DNA from: CBIHON01 sp966211965
GTDB taxonomy: Bacteria > Pseudomonadota > Gammaproteobacteria > Burkholderiales > Burkholderiaceae_D
Direction: 5' to 3'
Length of the DNA: 6,726 bases
Assembly: GCA_966211965.1 (NCBI GenBank)
Contig: CBIHON010000092.1
Location: 1-6,726, forward strand
The position numbers and the translations under genes were made by a program. The notes under the pieces were generated by a model. The model made no database searches, was not told the origin of the DNA, and saw only the letters and a list, made by a program, of their open reading frames with translations. Shown in pieces: positions 1 through 5,739 of this stretch (the first letter of the stretch is position 1; each line of letters starts with the position of its first letter).

Positions 1-2024
1 AATTCGGCACCGGCTGCGTGAAGATCACGCCGGCGCATGACTTCAACGACTACGCGGTCGGACAGCGCCACAACCTGGACAAGATCAACGTCCTGACGCT
101 GGACGCGAAAATCAACGAGAACGCCCCCGCCAAATACAAAGGCATGGACCGCTTCGCCGCGCGCAAGCAGATCGTCGCCGACCTCGAAGCACAAGGCTTG
201 CTCGAAGCCACCAAGCCGCACAAATTGATGGTGCCGCGCGGCGACCGCACCGGCGTGGTGATCGAGCCTATGCTGACCGATCAATGGTTCGTCGCGATGA
301 GCAAGCCGGCGCCGGAAGGCACGCACTTCCCCGGCAGATCGATCGCCGAGGTCGCACTGGAAAAAGTCGCCGGCGGCGAAATCAAGATGATCCCGGAAAA
401 CTGGACCGCGACTTACAACCAGTGGCTCAACAACATCCAGGACTGGTGCATCTCGCGGCAGCTGTGGTGGGGTCATCAGATTCCGGCGTGGTATGACGAC
501 GAAGGCAATATCTACGTCGCGCGCAATGAAGAAGAAGCCAAGACGAAGGCCGGCGGCAAGGCACTCAAGCGCGACGAAGACGTGCTCGACACCTGGTTCT
601 CCTCGGCGCTGGTGCCGTTCTCCACGCTGGGCTGGCCGGAGGAAACGCCGGACTACAAGATGTTCCTGCCCTCGACCGTGCTGGTCACCGGCTTCGACAT
701 CATCTTTTTCTGGGTCGCACGCATGGTGATGATGACCACGCACTTCACCGGCAAGGTGCCGTTTCAGACCGTCTACGTGCACGGATTGGTGCGCGACGGC
801 AACGGCCAGAAAATGTCCAAGTCGAAAGGCAACACGCTCGATCCGATCGACCTGATCGACGGCATCGACGTCGAGTCGCTGGTGGCCAAGCGCACCTCGG
901 GTCTGATGAATCCAAAGCAAGCCGAAAGCATCGCCAAAGCCACGCGCAAGGAATTCCCGGACGGCATACCGGCTTTTGGCACCGACGCGCTGCGCTTCAC
1001 CTTCGCCTCGCTCGCGACCCTGGGCCGCAACATCAATTTCGACCTGAGCCGCTGCGAGGGCTATCGCAATTTCGGCAACAAGCTATGGAACGCGACGCGC
1101 TTCGTGCTGATGAATACCGAGGGCAAGGACTGCGGTTTCGATGAGGCATCATGCGGCGCCGGCGGACGCGACTTTTCGCAAGCCGACCGCTGGATCGTCT
1201 CGCTCTTGCAGCGTACCGAAGCGGAAATCGAAAAAGGCTTCGCCGACTATCGCTTCGACAATATCGCGTCGGCGCTCTACAAATTCATCTGGGACGAATA
1301 TTGCGACTGGTACCTGGAAGTCGCAAAGGTGCAGATCCAGAACGGCACCGAAGCACAGCAGCGCGCGACCCGCCGCACCCTGCTGCGCGTGCTGGAATGC
1401 GTACTGCGCCTGGCGCATCCTGTCATTCCATTCATCACCGAAGCGTTGTGGCAAACCGTCGCGCCGCTGACCGGCCGCAGGGTCGATCCGGAACGCGATT
1501 CGATCATGCTGCAAGCCTATCCGATGCCGAACCTGGAAAAGATCGACGAAGCGGCTGAAGCCTGGATGGCCCATTTGAAATTGCTGACCGATGCCTGCCG
1601 CAACCTGCGCGGCGAAATGCAACTGGCGCCGGGCGTGCGCGTGCCGCTGGTGCTGGAAGCCGCCGCCGGCAGCGACAAGGCGCAACTGCAATCCTTCCTG
1701 CCCTACCTGCAGGCATTGGCGAAACTGTCGGATGTCAAGATGGTCGACGCCTTGCCGGAATCGCCTGCACCGGTTTCGATCGTCGGCCAAGACAAGCTGA
1801 TGCTGGTGGTTGAAATCGACCCGGTCGCCGAGCGTGAGCGCCTGTCGAAAGAGATTACGCGGCTGGAAAACGAAATCGCCAAGGCACAGGGCAAACTGAG
1901 CAATGAAAGTTTCGTCGCCCGCGCCCCGGCCCAAGTGGTGGCTCAGGAAAAAGAACGCGTGGCGAATTTCTCCGCAACGCTTGCCAAGTTGCGCGAACAG
2001 CTTGGCAAGCTGCCGCCGGCATAA
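1..2024 (+). CDS. valS: Valyl-tRNA synthetase, 5'-truncated by the window edge
   Basis: Cytoplasmic class I aminoacyl-tRNA synthetase that attaches valine to tRNA-Val and edits mischarged threonine. The reading frame is already open at the left edge (codons for FGTGCVKITPAHDFNDY), so the GTG at 18 is an internal valine and not a start. The N-terminal part with the HIGH motif is missing; about 673 of the roughly 950 residues usual for the family are present. Visible parts in order: the end of the CP1 editing domain; the block WCISRQLWWGHQIPAWY (about 441-491) of the catalytic core; the KMSKS ATP-binding loop at 810-824; the helical anticodon-binding domain (from about 1186, with DRWIVSLL and later WDEYCDWYLEVAK); and the C-terminal coiled-coil arm typical of ValRS (about 1819-2015), rich in Glu, Lys, Arg and Leu heptads. 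No frame damage is seen. It is an essential housekeeping gene, which argues for a chromosomal location. Identification is secure. Confidence 0.98.
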   Translation, partial: FGTGCVKITPAHDFNDYAVGQRHNLDKINVLTLDAKINENAPAKYKGMDRFAARKQIVADLEAQGLLEATKPHKLMVPRGDRTGVVIEPMLTDQWFVAMSKPAPEGTHFPGRSIAEVALEKVAGGEIKMIPENWTATYNQWLNNIQDWCISRQLWWGHQIPAWYDDEGNIYVARNEEEAKTKAGGKALKRDEDVLDTWFSSALVPFSTLGWPEETPDYKMFLPSTVLVTGFDIIFFWVARMVMMTTHFTGKVPFQTVYVHGLVRDGNGQKMSKSKGNTLDPIDLIDGIDVESLVAKRTSGLMNPKQAESIAKATRKEFPDGIPAFGTDALRFTFASLATLGRNINFDLSRCEGYRNFGNKLWNATRFVLMNTEGKDCGFDEASCGAGGRDFSQADRWIVSLLQRTEAEIEKGFADYRFDNIASALYKFIWDEYCDWYLEVAKVQIQNGTEAQQRATRRTLLRVLECVLRLAHPVIPFITEALWQTVAPLTGRRVDPERDSIMLQAYPMPNLEKIDEAAEAWMAHLKLLTDACRNLRGEMQLAPGVRVPLVLEAAAGSDKAQLQSFLPYLQALAKLSDVKMVDALPESPAPVSIVGQDKLMLVVEIDPVAERERLSKEITRLENEIAKAQGKLSNESFVARAPAQVVAQEKERVANFSATLAKLREQLGKLPPA

Positions 2025-2029
2025 ACGCT

Positions 2030-2057
2030 ACAGCGCCGGCCTTGGCGCCTGCGCTGT
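2030..2057 (+). terminator. Possible hairpin terminator after valS
   Basis: A 7-bp perfect stem (ACAGCGC pairing with GCGCTGT) starts 5 nt after the valS stop, and the 14-nt loop has further GGC/GCC pairing. Only a short TTT follows and not a real U-tract, so intrinsic termination is uncertain. It may be only a partial stop or an mRNA 3'-end stabiliser. Confidence 0.35.
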
Positions 2058-2097
2058 TTACACCATGTTCATTGCCGACGAAAAGGCAGGGAAACAC

Positions 2098-2102
2098 AAG
2101 GA
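2098..2102 (+). promoter_or_regulatory. Shine-Dalgarno site of the DUF2147 gene
   Basis: AAGGA lies 8 nt before the ATG at 2111. It selects this start over in-frame codons further upstream (the frame is open from 2042). The choice is confirmed because the resulting protein begins with a signal peptide. Confidence 0.75.
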
Positions 2103-2110
2103 CCAACACG

Positions 2111-2557
2111 ATGAAAAAACAATTGCTCGCGCTATGTGCGTTGACCGCTTTCACCTCCTTAAGCGTATTGGCAGAGGAGTTATCGCCGGTCGGCCTGTGG
2201 AAAAATATCGACGATCAAACCGGCAAGCCGAAAGCTCTGATCCGCATTACCGAATCCGGCGGCGAACTCAAAGGCACGATCGAAAAATTATTCCTGGAAC
2301 CCGGCAGACCGGCCAATCCGAAGTGTGACAAATGCGAAGATGCGCGCAAGGATCAACCGATCATCGGCATGTCGATCATCTCCGGCATGAAAAAAGATGG
2401 CGACGAATATGCCGGCGGCCAGATCCTCGATCCGAACAACGGCAAGGTCTACAAGAGCAAAATGACGCTGACTGAAGGCGGCAAGAAGTTGAATGTGCGC
2501 GGCTATATCGGCATGCCGATGCTGGGCCGAACCCAGACCTGGATACGCGAAGAGTAA
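2111..2557 (+). CDS. DUF2147 family secreted protein
   Basis: A small exported protein of 148 aa and unknown biochemical role. The N-terminus is a classical Sec signal peptide: MKK, then a hydrophobic stretch of Leu, Ala, Thr and Ser, with a likely signal peptidase I cut after SVLA (about residue 21), leaving a periplasmic protein of about 127 aa. The mature part matches the DUF2147 pattern as I know it: an opening GLWKNIDDQTGKPKALIRI, a middle NPKCDKCEDARKDQPIIGM with a CxxC pair, a G-rich DGDEYAGGQILDPNNGKVYKS beta segment, and the closing GRTQTWIR. The CxxC could form a disulfide in the periplasm (inference). The gene follows valS by 86 bp with its own ribosome site. It converges on the DUF188 gene with only 6 bp between the stop codons. 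Family assignment is good; no function should be inferred beyond export. Confidence 0.88.
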   Translation: MKKQLLALCALTAFTSLSVLAEELSPVGLWKNIDDQTGKPKALIRITESGGELKGTIEKLFLEPGRPANPKCDKCEDARKDQPIIGMSIISGMKKDGDEYAGGQILDPNNGKVYKSKMTLTEGGKKLNVRGYIGMPMLGRTQTWIREE

Positions 2558-2563
2558 GTCCAT

Positions 2564-3016
2564 TCAGCGGCCGGCGTGTTTCCTCAAATGCCGGTCCAGT
2601 TGATTCGCGAAGGAGCGCGAATCGCCCTGCGTGAACGGCGCCGGCCCGCCGGTTTCCATGCCGCTGCTACGCAGTTCATCCATGAAATTGCGCATGCTTA
2701 AATGCTGCGCAATATTATCCGGTGTGTAAAACTCGCCCCTCGGATTGAGCACATGGCCGCCCTTGGCGATCACGTCGGCCGCCAGCGGAATATCGGCGGT
2801 GATGACCAGATCTCCCGCCTGCGCCAGCAAGACGATTTCGCGATCGGCGACATCAAAACCTGCCGGCACCTGCATCGCGCGAATAAAGCGTGACGGCGGC
2901 GTACGCAACAGCTTGTTGGCGACCAGCGTCACCTGGATTTCCAATCGGTCGGCCACACGAAACAGAATATCCTTGATGACATTGGGACAGGCATCGGCAT
3001 CGACCCAGATTTGCAT
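2564..3016 (-). CDS. YaiI/YqxD (DUF188, UPF0178) family protein
   Basis: A cytoplasmic protein of 150 aa in the widespread DUF188 family. The family is thought to have a PIN-like nuclease fold, but its activity is not established. Family hallmarks are all present: VDADACP at residues 5-11 (the acidic, putative metal-binding start), RTPPSRFIR, the internal ITADIPLA acidic motif, LNPRGEFYTPDNI, and the C-terminal GGPAPFTQGDSRSFANQLDR. The length is normal for the family and the protein looks intact. The start is the ATG at 3014-3016; the upstream GAAAG is only a weak ribosome site, but the protein begins exactly where family members begin. It lies downstream of the small membrane protein gene (65-bp gap, same strand), so the two may be cotranscribed. 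It meets the DUF2147 gene tail to tail. Confidence 0.93.
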   Translation of the reverse strand: MQIWVDADACPNVIKDILFRVADRLEIQVTLVANKLLRTPPSRFIRAMQVPAGFDVADREIVLLAQAGDLVITADIPLAADVIAKGGHVLNPRGEFYTPDNIAQHLSMRNFMDELRSSGMETGGPAPFTQGDSRSFANQLDRHLRKHAGR

Positions 3017-3081
3017 TGCAGGCTTTCAGATTTATAAATGTCTTGGCCACAGGCTTCACAAGCGCGCCAATATCGCAGAAC

Positions 3082-3513
3082 TTATTTCAAACTGCGCAAA
3101 GACTCCAGCACGGTTCGCCGCGTGAGCAGCACTTCTTCCGACAAAACACTCGCAGCCTCCAGGCTGGTGCTCAACTTGTCGCCGTTATTACGCCAGGCTG
3201 CCAGCAGTTTTTCGGCGGAGTCGTTGACCGGCTGCGGCGTCAGCGCGGCCAGATCATGGATCAGCAGCACGCGGCTCAGGCCGATGGTCAGATCGCCGCG
3301 CTGCGCGTCCTTGCGGAAGTGGGCGAAATCGATAATCTGCTGCAGCTCGCCCAGGTTCTTCAGCATCTCGAATTCGGCAGTGCGGATATTGCGATTGCGC
3401 TCCGAATGCTCGTTGCGCCAGGTATTGTAGAACAAGGCCGACAGCGCGACCGTCAGGCTTAACAGCGCCAAACTGTTGCGGCGGATCTGCTGGGCGAAGC
3501 TGACATTTTCCAT
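3082..3513 (-). CDS. Small single-span membrane protein, unknown function
   Basis: I do not recognise this 143-aa protein. Residues about 13-29 (NSLALLSLTVALSALFY) form one hydrophobic helix preceded by RR, so it is probably anchored in the inner membrane with a short cytoplasmic N-terminus. The remaining ~110 residues are polar, rich in Leu, Glu, Arg and Ala, and look mostly alpha-helical. The part after the helix (TWRNEHSERNRNIRTAEFEMLKNL) could start a coiled coil and would lie in the periplasm by the positive-inside rule (weak). It has no cysteines and no catalytic motif that I can see. Start choice: ATG at 3511-3513, with an in-frame stop shortly upstream, although the ribosome site is poor. 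GC-rich codon use like valS and the lack of a competing ORF support a real gene. It lies between intI and the DUF188 gene on the same strand and probably belongs to the resident chromosome. Confidence 0.7.
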   Translation of the reverse strand: MENVSFAQQIRRNSLALLSLTVALSALFYNTWRNEHSERNRNIRTAEFEMLKNLGELQQIIDFAHFRKDAQRGDLTIGLSRVLLIHDLAALTPQPVNDSAEKLLAAWRNNGDKLSTSLEAASVLSEEVLLTRRTVLESLRSLK

Positions 3514-3599
3514 GATCGTTTACGCCTATGTTGATGCTGCAATCACCCGGGCGGCGTCCCGCAACTCCCCGTTAAGCGATGCCATATGAATAGAGCCTC

Positions 3600-4568
3600 T
3601 TATAAAGCATCCAACGGACTCGTCACCCCGCGCCCGCCCTTGTTCAACACGTGGGTGTAGATCATCGTTGTCGACACATCCGCATGTCCCAATAGCTCTT
3701 GCACGGTGCGAATGTCATGGCCCGCCTGCAGCAAATGCGTGGCAAACGAATGACGCAGCACATGCGGCGACACCGGCTTGACGATGCCGGCCCGCTGCGC
3801 GGCGATCCTCACCGCTTTTTGCACGCTTTGCTCATGCAAGTGATGCCGCTGTTCATCGCCCGAACGAGGATCGGCCGAACGCTGCGCCGATGGAAATACA
3901 TACTGCCAGCCCCATGCTTTATTTGAACCCGGATATTTCTTGTCCAATGCATAGGGCAAATGCACCATGCCAAAACCGGCAGCCAAATCCTTCTCATGCA
4001 ACAGTTTGACTTGTTGCAGATGCTGCTGGAGAAGCGACAGCAGATTTTCCGGCAACATGGTGACACGGTCCTTGTTTCCCTTGCCCTCGCGGATCACGAT
4101 TTCCCGGCGTGCAAACTCCACGTCTTTGACGCGCAGGCGCAGGCATTCCAGCAAGCGCATGCCGGTTCCATATAAGAGCGCCGCCACCAGCCACATCGTG
4201 CCCCGCATTTCCGCCAGCAAGGCAGCCACTTCCCGCTGCGTCAGCACCACTGGCAAGCGTTTGGATACCTTGGCCTGCACGACTTCTTTCAACCAGGGCA
4301 AATCAAGCTGCAGCACTTCCTTGTATAAAAAAAGCAAAGCGGATTTGGCCTGTGCCTGCGTGGATGCCGACACTTTGCGCTCGACTGCAAGGTAAGACAA
4401 AAACGCCTCCACTTCCTGCACTCCCATATGTTTCGGGTGCTTTTTGTCATGGAACAGAATGAAGCGCCGCACCCAATCCACATAAGCATCTTCGGTACGG
4501 ATCGAGTAATGCTTGGTGCGGATGCGTTCGCGCATTTGATCCAATAGTTTTGGCGGTTGAGCATTCAT
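3600..4568 (-). CDS. intI: Integron integrase IntI (tyrosine recombinase)
   Basis: Site-specific tyrosine recombinase that inserts and excises gene cassettes by attI x attC and attC x attC recombination. With the ATG at 4566-4568 the protein has 322 aa, about the normal size. Residues 1-90 are the SAM-like core-binding domain (LLDQMRERIRTKHYSIRTEDAYVDWVRRF). The catalytic residues are all visible: R138 (GTGMRL), K163 (EGKGNKD), H269 and R272 (PHVLRHSFATHLL), H295 (LLGHADVST) and nucleophile Y304. The patch ALDKKYPGSNKAWGWQYVFPS (about 207-227), followed by DPRSG, is the extra segment that separates IntI from XerC/D. The sequence resembles class 1 integrase but differs at many positions, so I do not give it a class. 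A TTG at 4614-4616 would add 16 residues, but it lacks a ribosome site, lies upstream of the best promoter, and is not expected for the family. The gene is intact and probably active; it points away from the cassettes, as is usual. Confidence 0.96.
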   Translation of the reverse strand: MNAQPPKLLDQMRERIRTKHYSIRTEDAYVDWVRRFILFHDKKHPKHMGVQEVEAFLSYLAVERKVSASTQAQAKSALLFLYKEVLQLDLPWLKEVVQAKVSKRLPVVLTQREVAALLAEMRGTMWLVAALLYGTGMRLLECLRLRVKDVEFARREIVIREGKGNKDRVTMLPENLLSLLQQHLQQVKLLHEKDLAAGFGMVHLPYALDKKYPGSNKAWGWQYVFPSAQRSADPRSGDEQRHHLHEQSVQKAVRIAAQRAGIVKPVSPHVLRHSFATHLLQAGHDIRTVQELLGHADVSTTMIYTHVLNKGGRGVTSPLDAL

Positions 4569-4575
4569 CCGAAAA

Positions 4576-4604
4576 ATTTTAGGGTTGATAAAATTGAGCG
4601 TCAA
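4576..4604 (-). promoter_or_regulatory. Candidate intI promoter (Pint)
   Basis: On the minus strand, TTGACG (4604-4599) and TAAAAT (4581-4576) are separated by exactly 17 nt, one mismatch to consensus in each box. The predicted start of transcription is near 4569, directly at the intI ATG (4568), which would give a leaderless mRNA. A weaker alternative is TTGAAA (4616-4611), 17 nt, TTTTAT, which would allow a short leader. No CTG-N10-CAG LexA palindrome is present between 4569 and 4690. Confidence 0.6.
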
Positions 4605-4635
4605 ATACTTTTTCAAGGGGCAAAGAGAGGAATAC

Positions 4636-4664
4636 TTGATTTAGACAAACTTGATTGGTATATT
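4636..4664 (+). promoter_or_regulatory. Candidate cassette promoter (Pc)
   Basis: TTGATT (4636-4641) and TATATT (4659-4664), spacing 17 nt, match consensus at 4/6 and 5/6. They point into the cassette array with a predicted start near 4671, about 28 nt before the first cassette ATG. A second overlapping set, TTGATT (4651-4656), 18 nt, TATTTT (4675-4680), would start near 4687. The position just before the attI core fits a Pc. Its -35 box is about 30 bp from the intI -35 box, back to back. Confidence 0.6.
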
Positions 4665-4683
4665 GAGGTTGTTCTATTTTACG

Positions 4684-5250
4684 TTAGGCCCACAGCCGAT
4701 GAGTAGTCGCCACTATGCAGTTGGCTGTTCCGCCTGCAGGCAGTTCTTAGATCTGTGTGGGCAGTGCCCAGTCGAGGGCTTGGATGGCTGTTCATTCGTG
4801 CCAGGCGCGGCATACAAACAAATGAAAGTCGAGGCATCGGATCTTCGTCGTCAGCTGCGCCTGCAGGCACCTGACGACATCTCGCCTGGGCTTGCCGACG
4901 CGATGCTTGGCTTTGCCAATGATCACGAGTCGCATTCCCTGCATGCGTATGAATCCGGAGGCGACTGGCCATGGTGGCCGGATGAGCCGGATTGGTACGC
5001 TTGGCGAGAAGTTCGAGGCCCCTTTTTCAAACCACCGTTTCGGGAAACGGACATTGACCTTCCGCTGAACATCATTCACGACCTTGGCATAAAGAATTGG
5101 CCAGACGCGCTCAGCCACTACCAAAGGACTTGCCTTTGCGTAGAGAATCCAGAAACGCTTGAAGGCGTATTCAATGAAGCACTCAGGCGGTTGGCCTAAC
5201 CCCTCCGTCAAGGGGACGTCCCGCAAGCGGGCCGCCCCTTACGTCGAACG
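4684..5250 (+). mobile_element. Gene cassette 1 (567 bp)
   Basis: The cassette is bounded by core-site cleavage points: G|TTAGGC at 4683/4684 and again at 5250/5251. It contains one ORF read in the cassette direction and a 3' attC. The ORF begins 15 nt after the left boundary and its stop codon lies inside the attC R'' core, the compact organisation usual for integron cassettes. Confidence 0.9.
4699..5199 (+). CDS. Cassette 1 protein, CxxC- and Trp-rich, unknown function
   Basis: A 166-aa protein I do not recognise. The start is the first ATG inside the cassette; the open frame continues upstream into attI (TTG at 4651), but that part lies across or before the predicted Pc transcript starts. 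There is no clear ribosome site, which is common for first cassettes. The N-terminus has two cysteine pairs, C10-S-A-C13 and C20-G-Q-C23, plus C31 within GLDGCSF: a spacing that could bind zinc or form disulfides (inference). Residues 88-102 (GDWPWWPDEPDWYAW) are strikingly rich in Trp, Pro and acidic residues. They are followed by a hydrophobic-aromatic stretch (GPFFKPPF) and a C-terminal part ending in a likely helix (PETLEGVFNEALRRLA). There is no signal peptide or membrane segment. The stop TAA overlaps the attC core. The strong coding character and cassette context make it real; its role is open. Confidence 0.85.
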   Translation: MSSRHYAVGCSACRQFLDLCGQCPVEGLDGCSFVPGAAYKQMKVEASDLRRQLRLQAPDDISPGLADAMLGFANDHESHSLHAYESGGDWPWWPDEPDWYAWREVRGPFFKPPFRETDIDLPLNIIHDLGIKNWPDALSHYQRTCLCVENPETLEGVFNEALRRLA

Positions 5251-5256
5251 TTAGGC
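5194..5256 (+). repeat. attC: attC site (59-base element) of cassette 1
   Basis: A complete 63-bp attC. R'' is GCCTAAC (5194-5200) and R' is GTTAGGC (5250-5256), perfectly complementary. L'' is CGTCAAGG (5206-5213) and L' is CCTTACG (5237-5243); they pair except for one unpaired base, C5209, the extrahelical base that IntI reads on the folded bottom strand. The GGGG/CCCC extension and a terminal CCCGC-AA-GCGGG hairpin (5220-5231) close the stem. Every part needed for folding and recombination is present. Confidence 0.95.
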
Positions 5257-5295
5257 GCCGCAAGACCGGGAGTCTCTGCGAAGAGTGATCTATCT

Positions 5296-5631
5296 ATGTC
5301 AGCAAGCGATTTCGATCTCGAGCTTGAAGACCTCCGACGTAAGTCTGTTGGCAGGCTTGTCTCGGCCGAGGTCTTTGATGAATCGGCGTTCACTGCGCTC
5401 AAAGCGCACCTCTGCAAGAAGGCGGAGCTGATCAAGTCCGAGCACGTTGTCTCCAAGCAGGTAGTTGCGTGCCTTCTTGAAGCAGCCTCCATCATCGAGA
5501 GTCGCGCTCCGTATGTTGAGGGCGCAAGGCGCAACGCTCACTTGGCCAATGAGTTCCACATGCTGCTCGGCCTCATCGCCGTTGGCGAAGGGTGCAATGA
5601 TCGCAAGCCCGGGGTCCCGCGTGTCGTTTAA
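5296..5631 (+). CDS. Cassette 2 protein, small helical protein, unknown function
   Basis: A 111-aa protein I do not recognise. The start is the ATG 45 nt into the cassette; GAAGAG (5280-5285) is a weak ribosome site about 10 nt before it. The protein is acidic at its N-terminus (SASDFDLELEDLRRKS) and appears helical throughout, with repeated Ala/Leu/Glu stretches (FTALKAHLCKKAELIKSEHVV and VVACLLEAASIIESRAPYVEGARR). It ends in a short Gly/Pro-rich tail (KPGVPRVV). Cysteines at three scattered positions form no CxxC motif. No signal peptide, membrane helix or catalytic signature is visible. The stop TAA falls 6 nt before the interrupted attC core. Its size and layout are typical for cassette-borne genes without relatives of known role. 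It could be a small regulatory or binding protein, but nothing in the sequence decides this. Confidence 0.8.
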   Translation: MSASDFDLELEDLRRKSVGRLVSAEVFDESAFTALKAHLCKKAELIKSEHVVSKQVVACLLEAASIIESRAPYVEGARRNAHLANEFHMLLGLIAVGEGCNDRKPGVPRVV

Positions 5632-5637
5632 CGCAGC

Positions 5638-5642
5638 GCCTA
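5638..5642 (+). repeat. attC: Interrupted attC R'' core of cassette 2 (GCCTA|AC)
   Basis: GCCTA is the first five bases of a GCCTAAC core; the intron sequence begins at 5643. Read on the bottom strand, the 3' exon starts TAGGCGC, so the target was GT|TAGGC, matching the known TTGT|T insertion rule of group IIC-attC introns. The attC is presumed non-functional while the intron is present. Confidence 0.8.
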
Positions 5643-5679
5643 ATCGGGTAGCCGGAGGTCTCTAACCTCCAGCCCCCAC
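5643..5679 (-). ncRNA. Group II intron domain VI and 3' splice site
   Basis: On the minus strand a 6-bp hairpin (GGAGGT pairing with ACCTCC, + strand 5665-5670 and 5654-5659) sits on an outer GGG/CCC stem. The A opposite T5649, in GGCTACCC, lies 7 nt from the 3' end and is the likely branch point. The intron ends in GAT at 5643-5645, just before exon TAGGC. Confidence 0.72.
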
Positions 5680-5713
5680 ACCACCCGGCATGCGGGTCCG
5701 CACCGGGCGGTTC
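5680..5713 (-). ncRNA. Group II intron domain V (catalytic hairpin)
   Basis: A 34-nt hairpin, the canonical domain V length. The lower stem ACCGCCCGG pairs with CCGGGTGGT, including one G-T wobble; the upper stem TGCG/CGCA carries a 4-nt loop (GACC); a two-base bulge (TG) lies on the 3' side. The wobble G is the middle of a C-G-C triad, which binds the catalytic metals. CGC rather than AGC is the form known from group IIC introns such as that of Oceanobacillus iheyensis. Confidence 0.85.
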
Positions 5714-5739
5714 AATAACAGGCCGCACACGTTTTGCCG

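Larger units (their letters stand above)
4569..4689 (+). other. attI: attI recombination region with core site
   Basis: The AT-rich stretch between intI and the first cassette ends in the core site GTTAGGC at 4683-4689; strand exchange would fall between G4683 and T4684. The junction is supported because the first bases of the cassette (GTTAGGCCCACA) are complementary at 10 of 12 positions to the bases at the cassette's 3' core site (5189-5200), as expected when both come from one attC. The exact left limit and the weaker IntI-binding sites of attI cannot be fixed by eye. Confidence 0.8.
5251..5642 (+). mobile_element. Gene cassette 2, split in its attC by a group II intron
   Basis: The left end is the core cleavage point at 5250/5251. 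The first bases of the cassette (TTAGGCGCCGC, 5251-5261) are complementary at 9 of 10 paired positions to 5633-5642 (GCAGCGCCTA). This shows that the latter is the start of this cassette's own attC, with core GCCTA|AC broken after 5642 by the intron. The rest of the attC must lie beyond the intron's 5' end, outside the window. Confidence 0.85.

Noticed and set aside
1..5. AATTC at the left edge as proof of an EcoRI cloning junction
   Set aside because: Internal GAATTC sites exist at 951 and 3370, so a complete digest is excluded; the valS frame (EFGTG) simply needs this sequence. A partial digest remains possible but unsupported.
1149..1934. Long open frame (261 codons) on the minus strand inside valS
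   Set aside because: It is the antisense of a conserved synthetase gene in GC-rich DNA; the His/Arg/Gln/Phe-rich product has no domain character and no ribosome site supports it.
3600..4568. intI as a class 1 integrase of clinical type
   Set aside because: The catalytic layout is the same, but many positions differ from the IntI1 sequence I know; neither 5'-CS-like sequence nor resistance cassettes are present.
4651..4698. Upstream extension of the cassette 1 protein from TTG 4651
   Set aside because: It would cross the attI/cassette junction and begin before the predicted transcription starts; the first cassette ATG at 4699 is the natural start.
5626..5632. GTTTAAC as the R'' core of cassette 2
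   Set aside because: It fits RYYYAAC, but GCCTA at 5638 continues the extended complementarity to the cassette's left end and matches the intron insertion rule, so GTTTAAC is a chance match at the ORF end.
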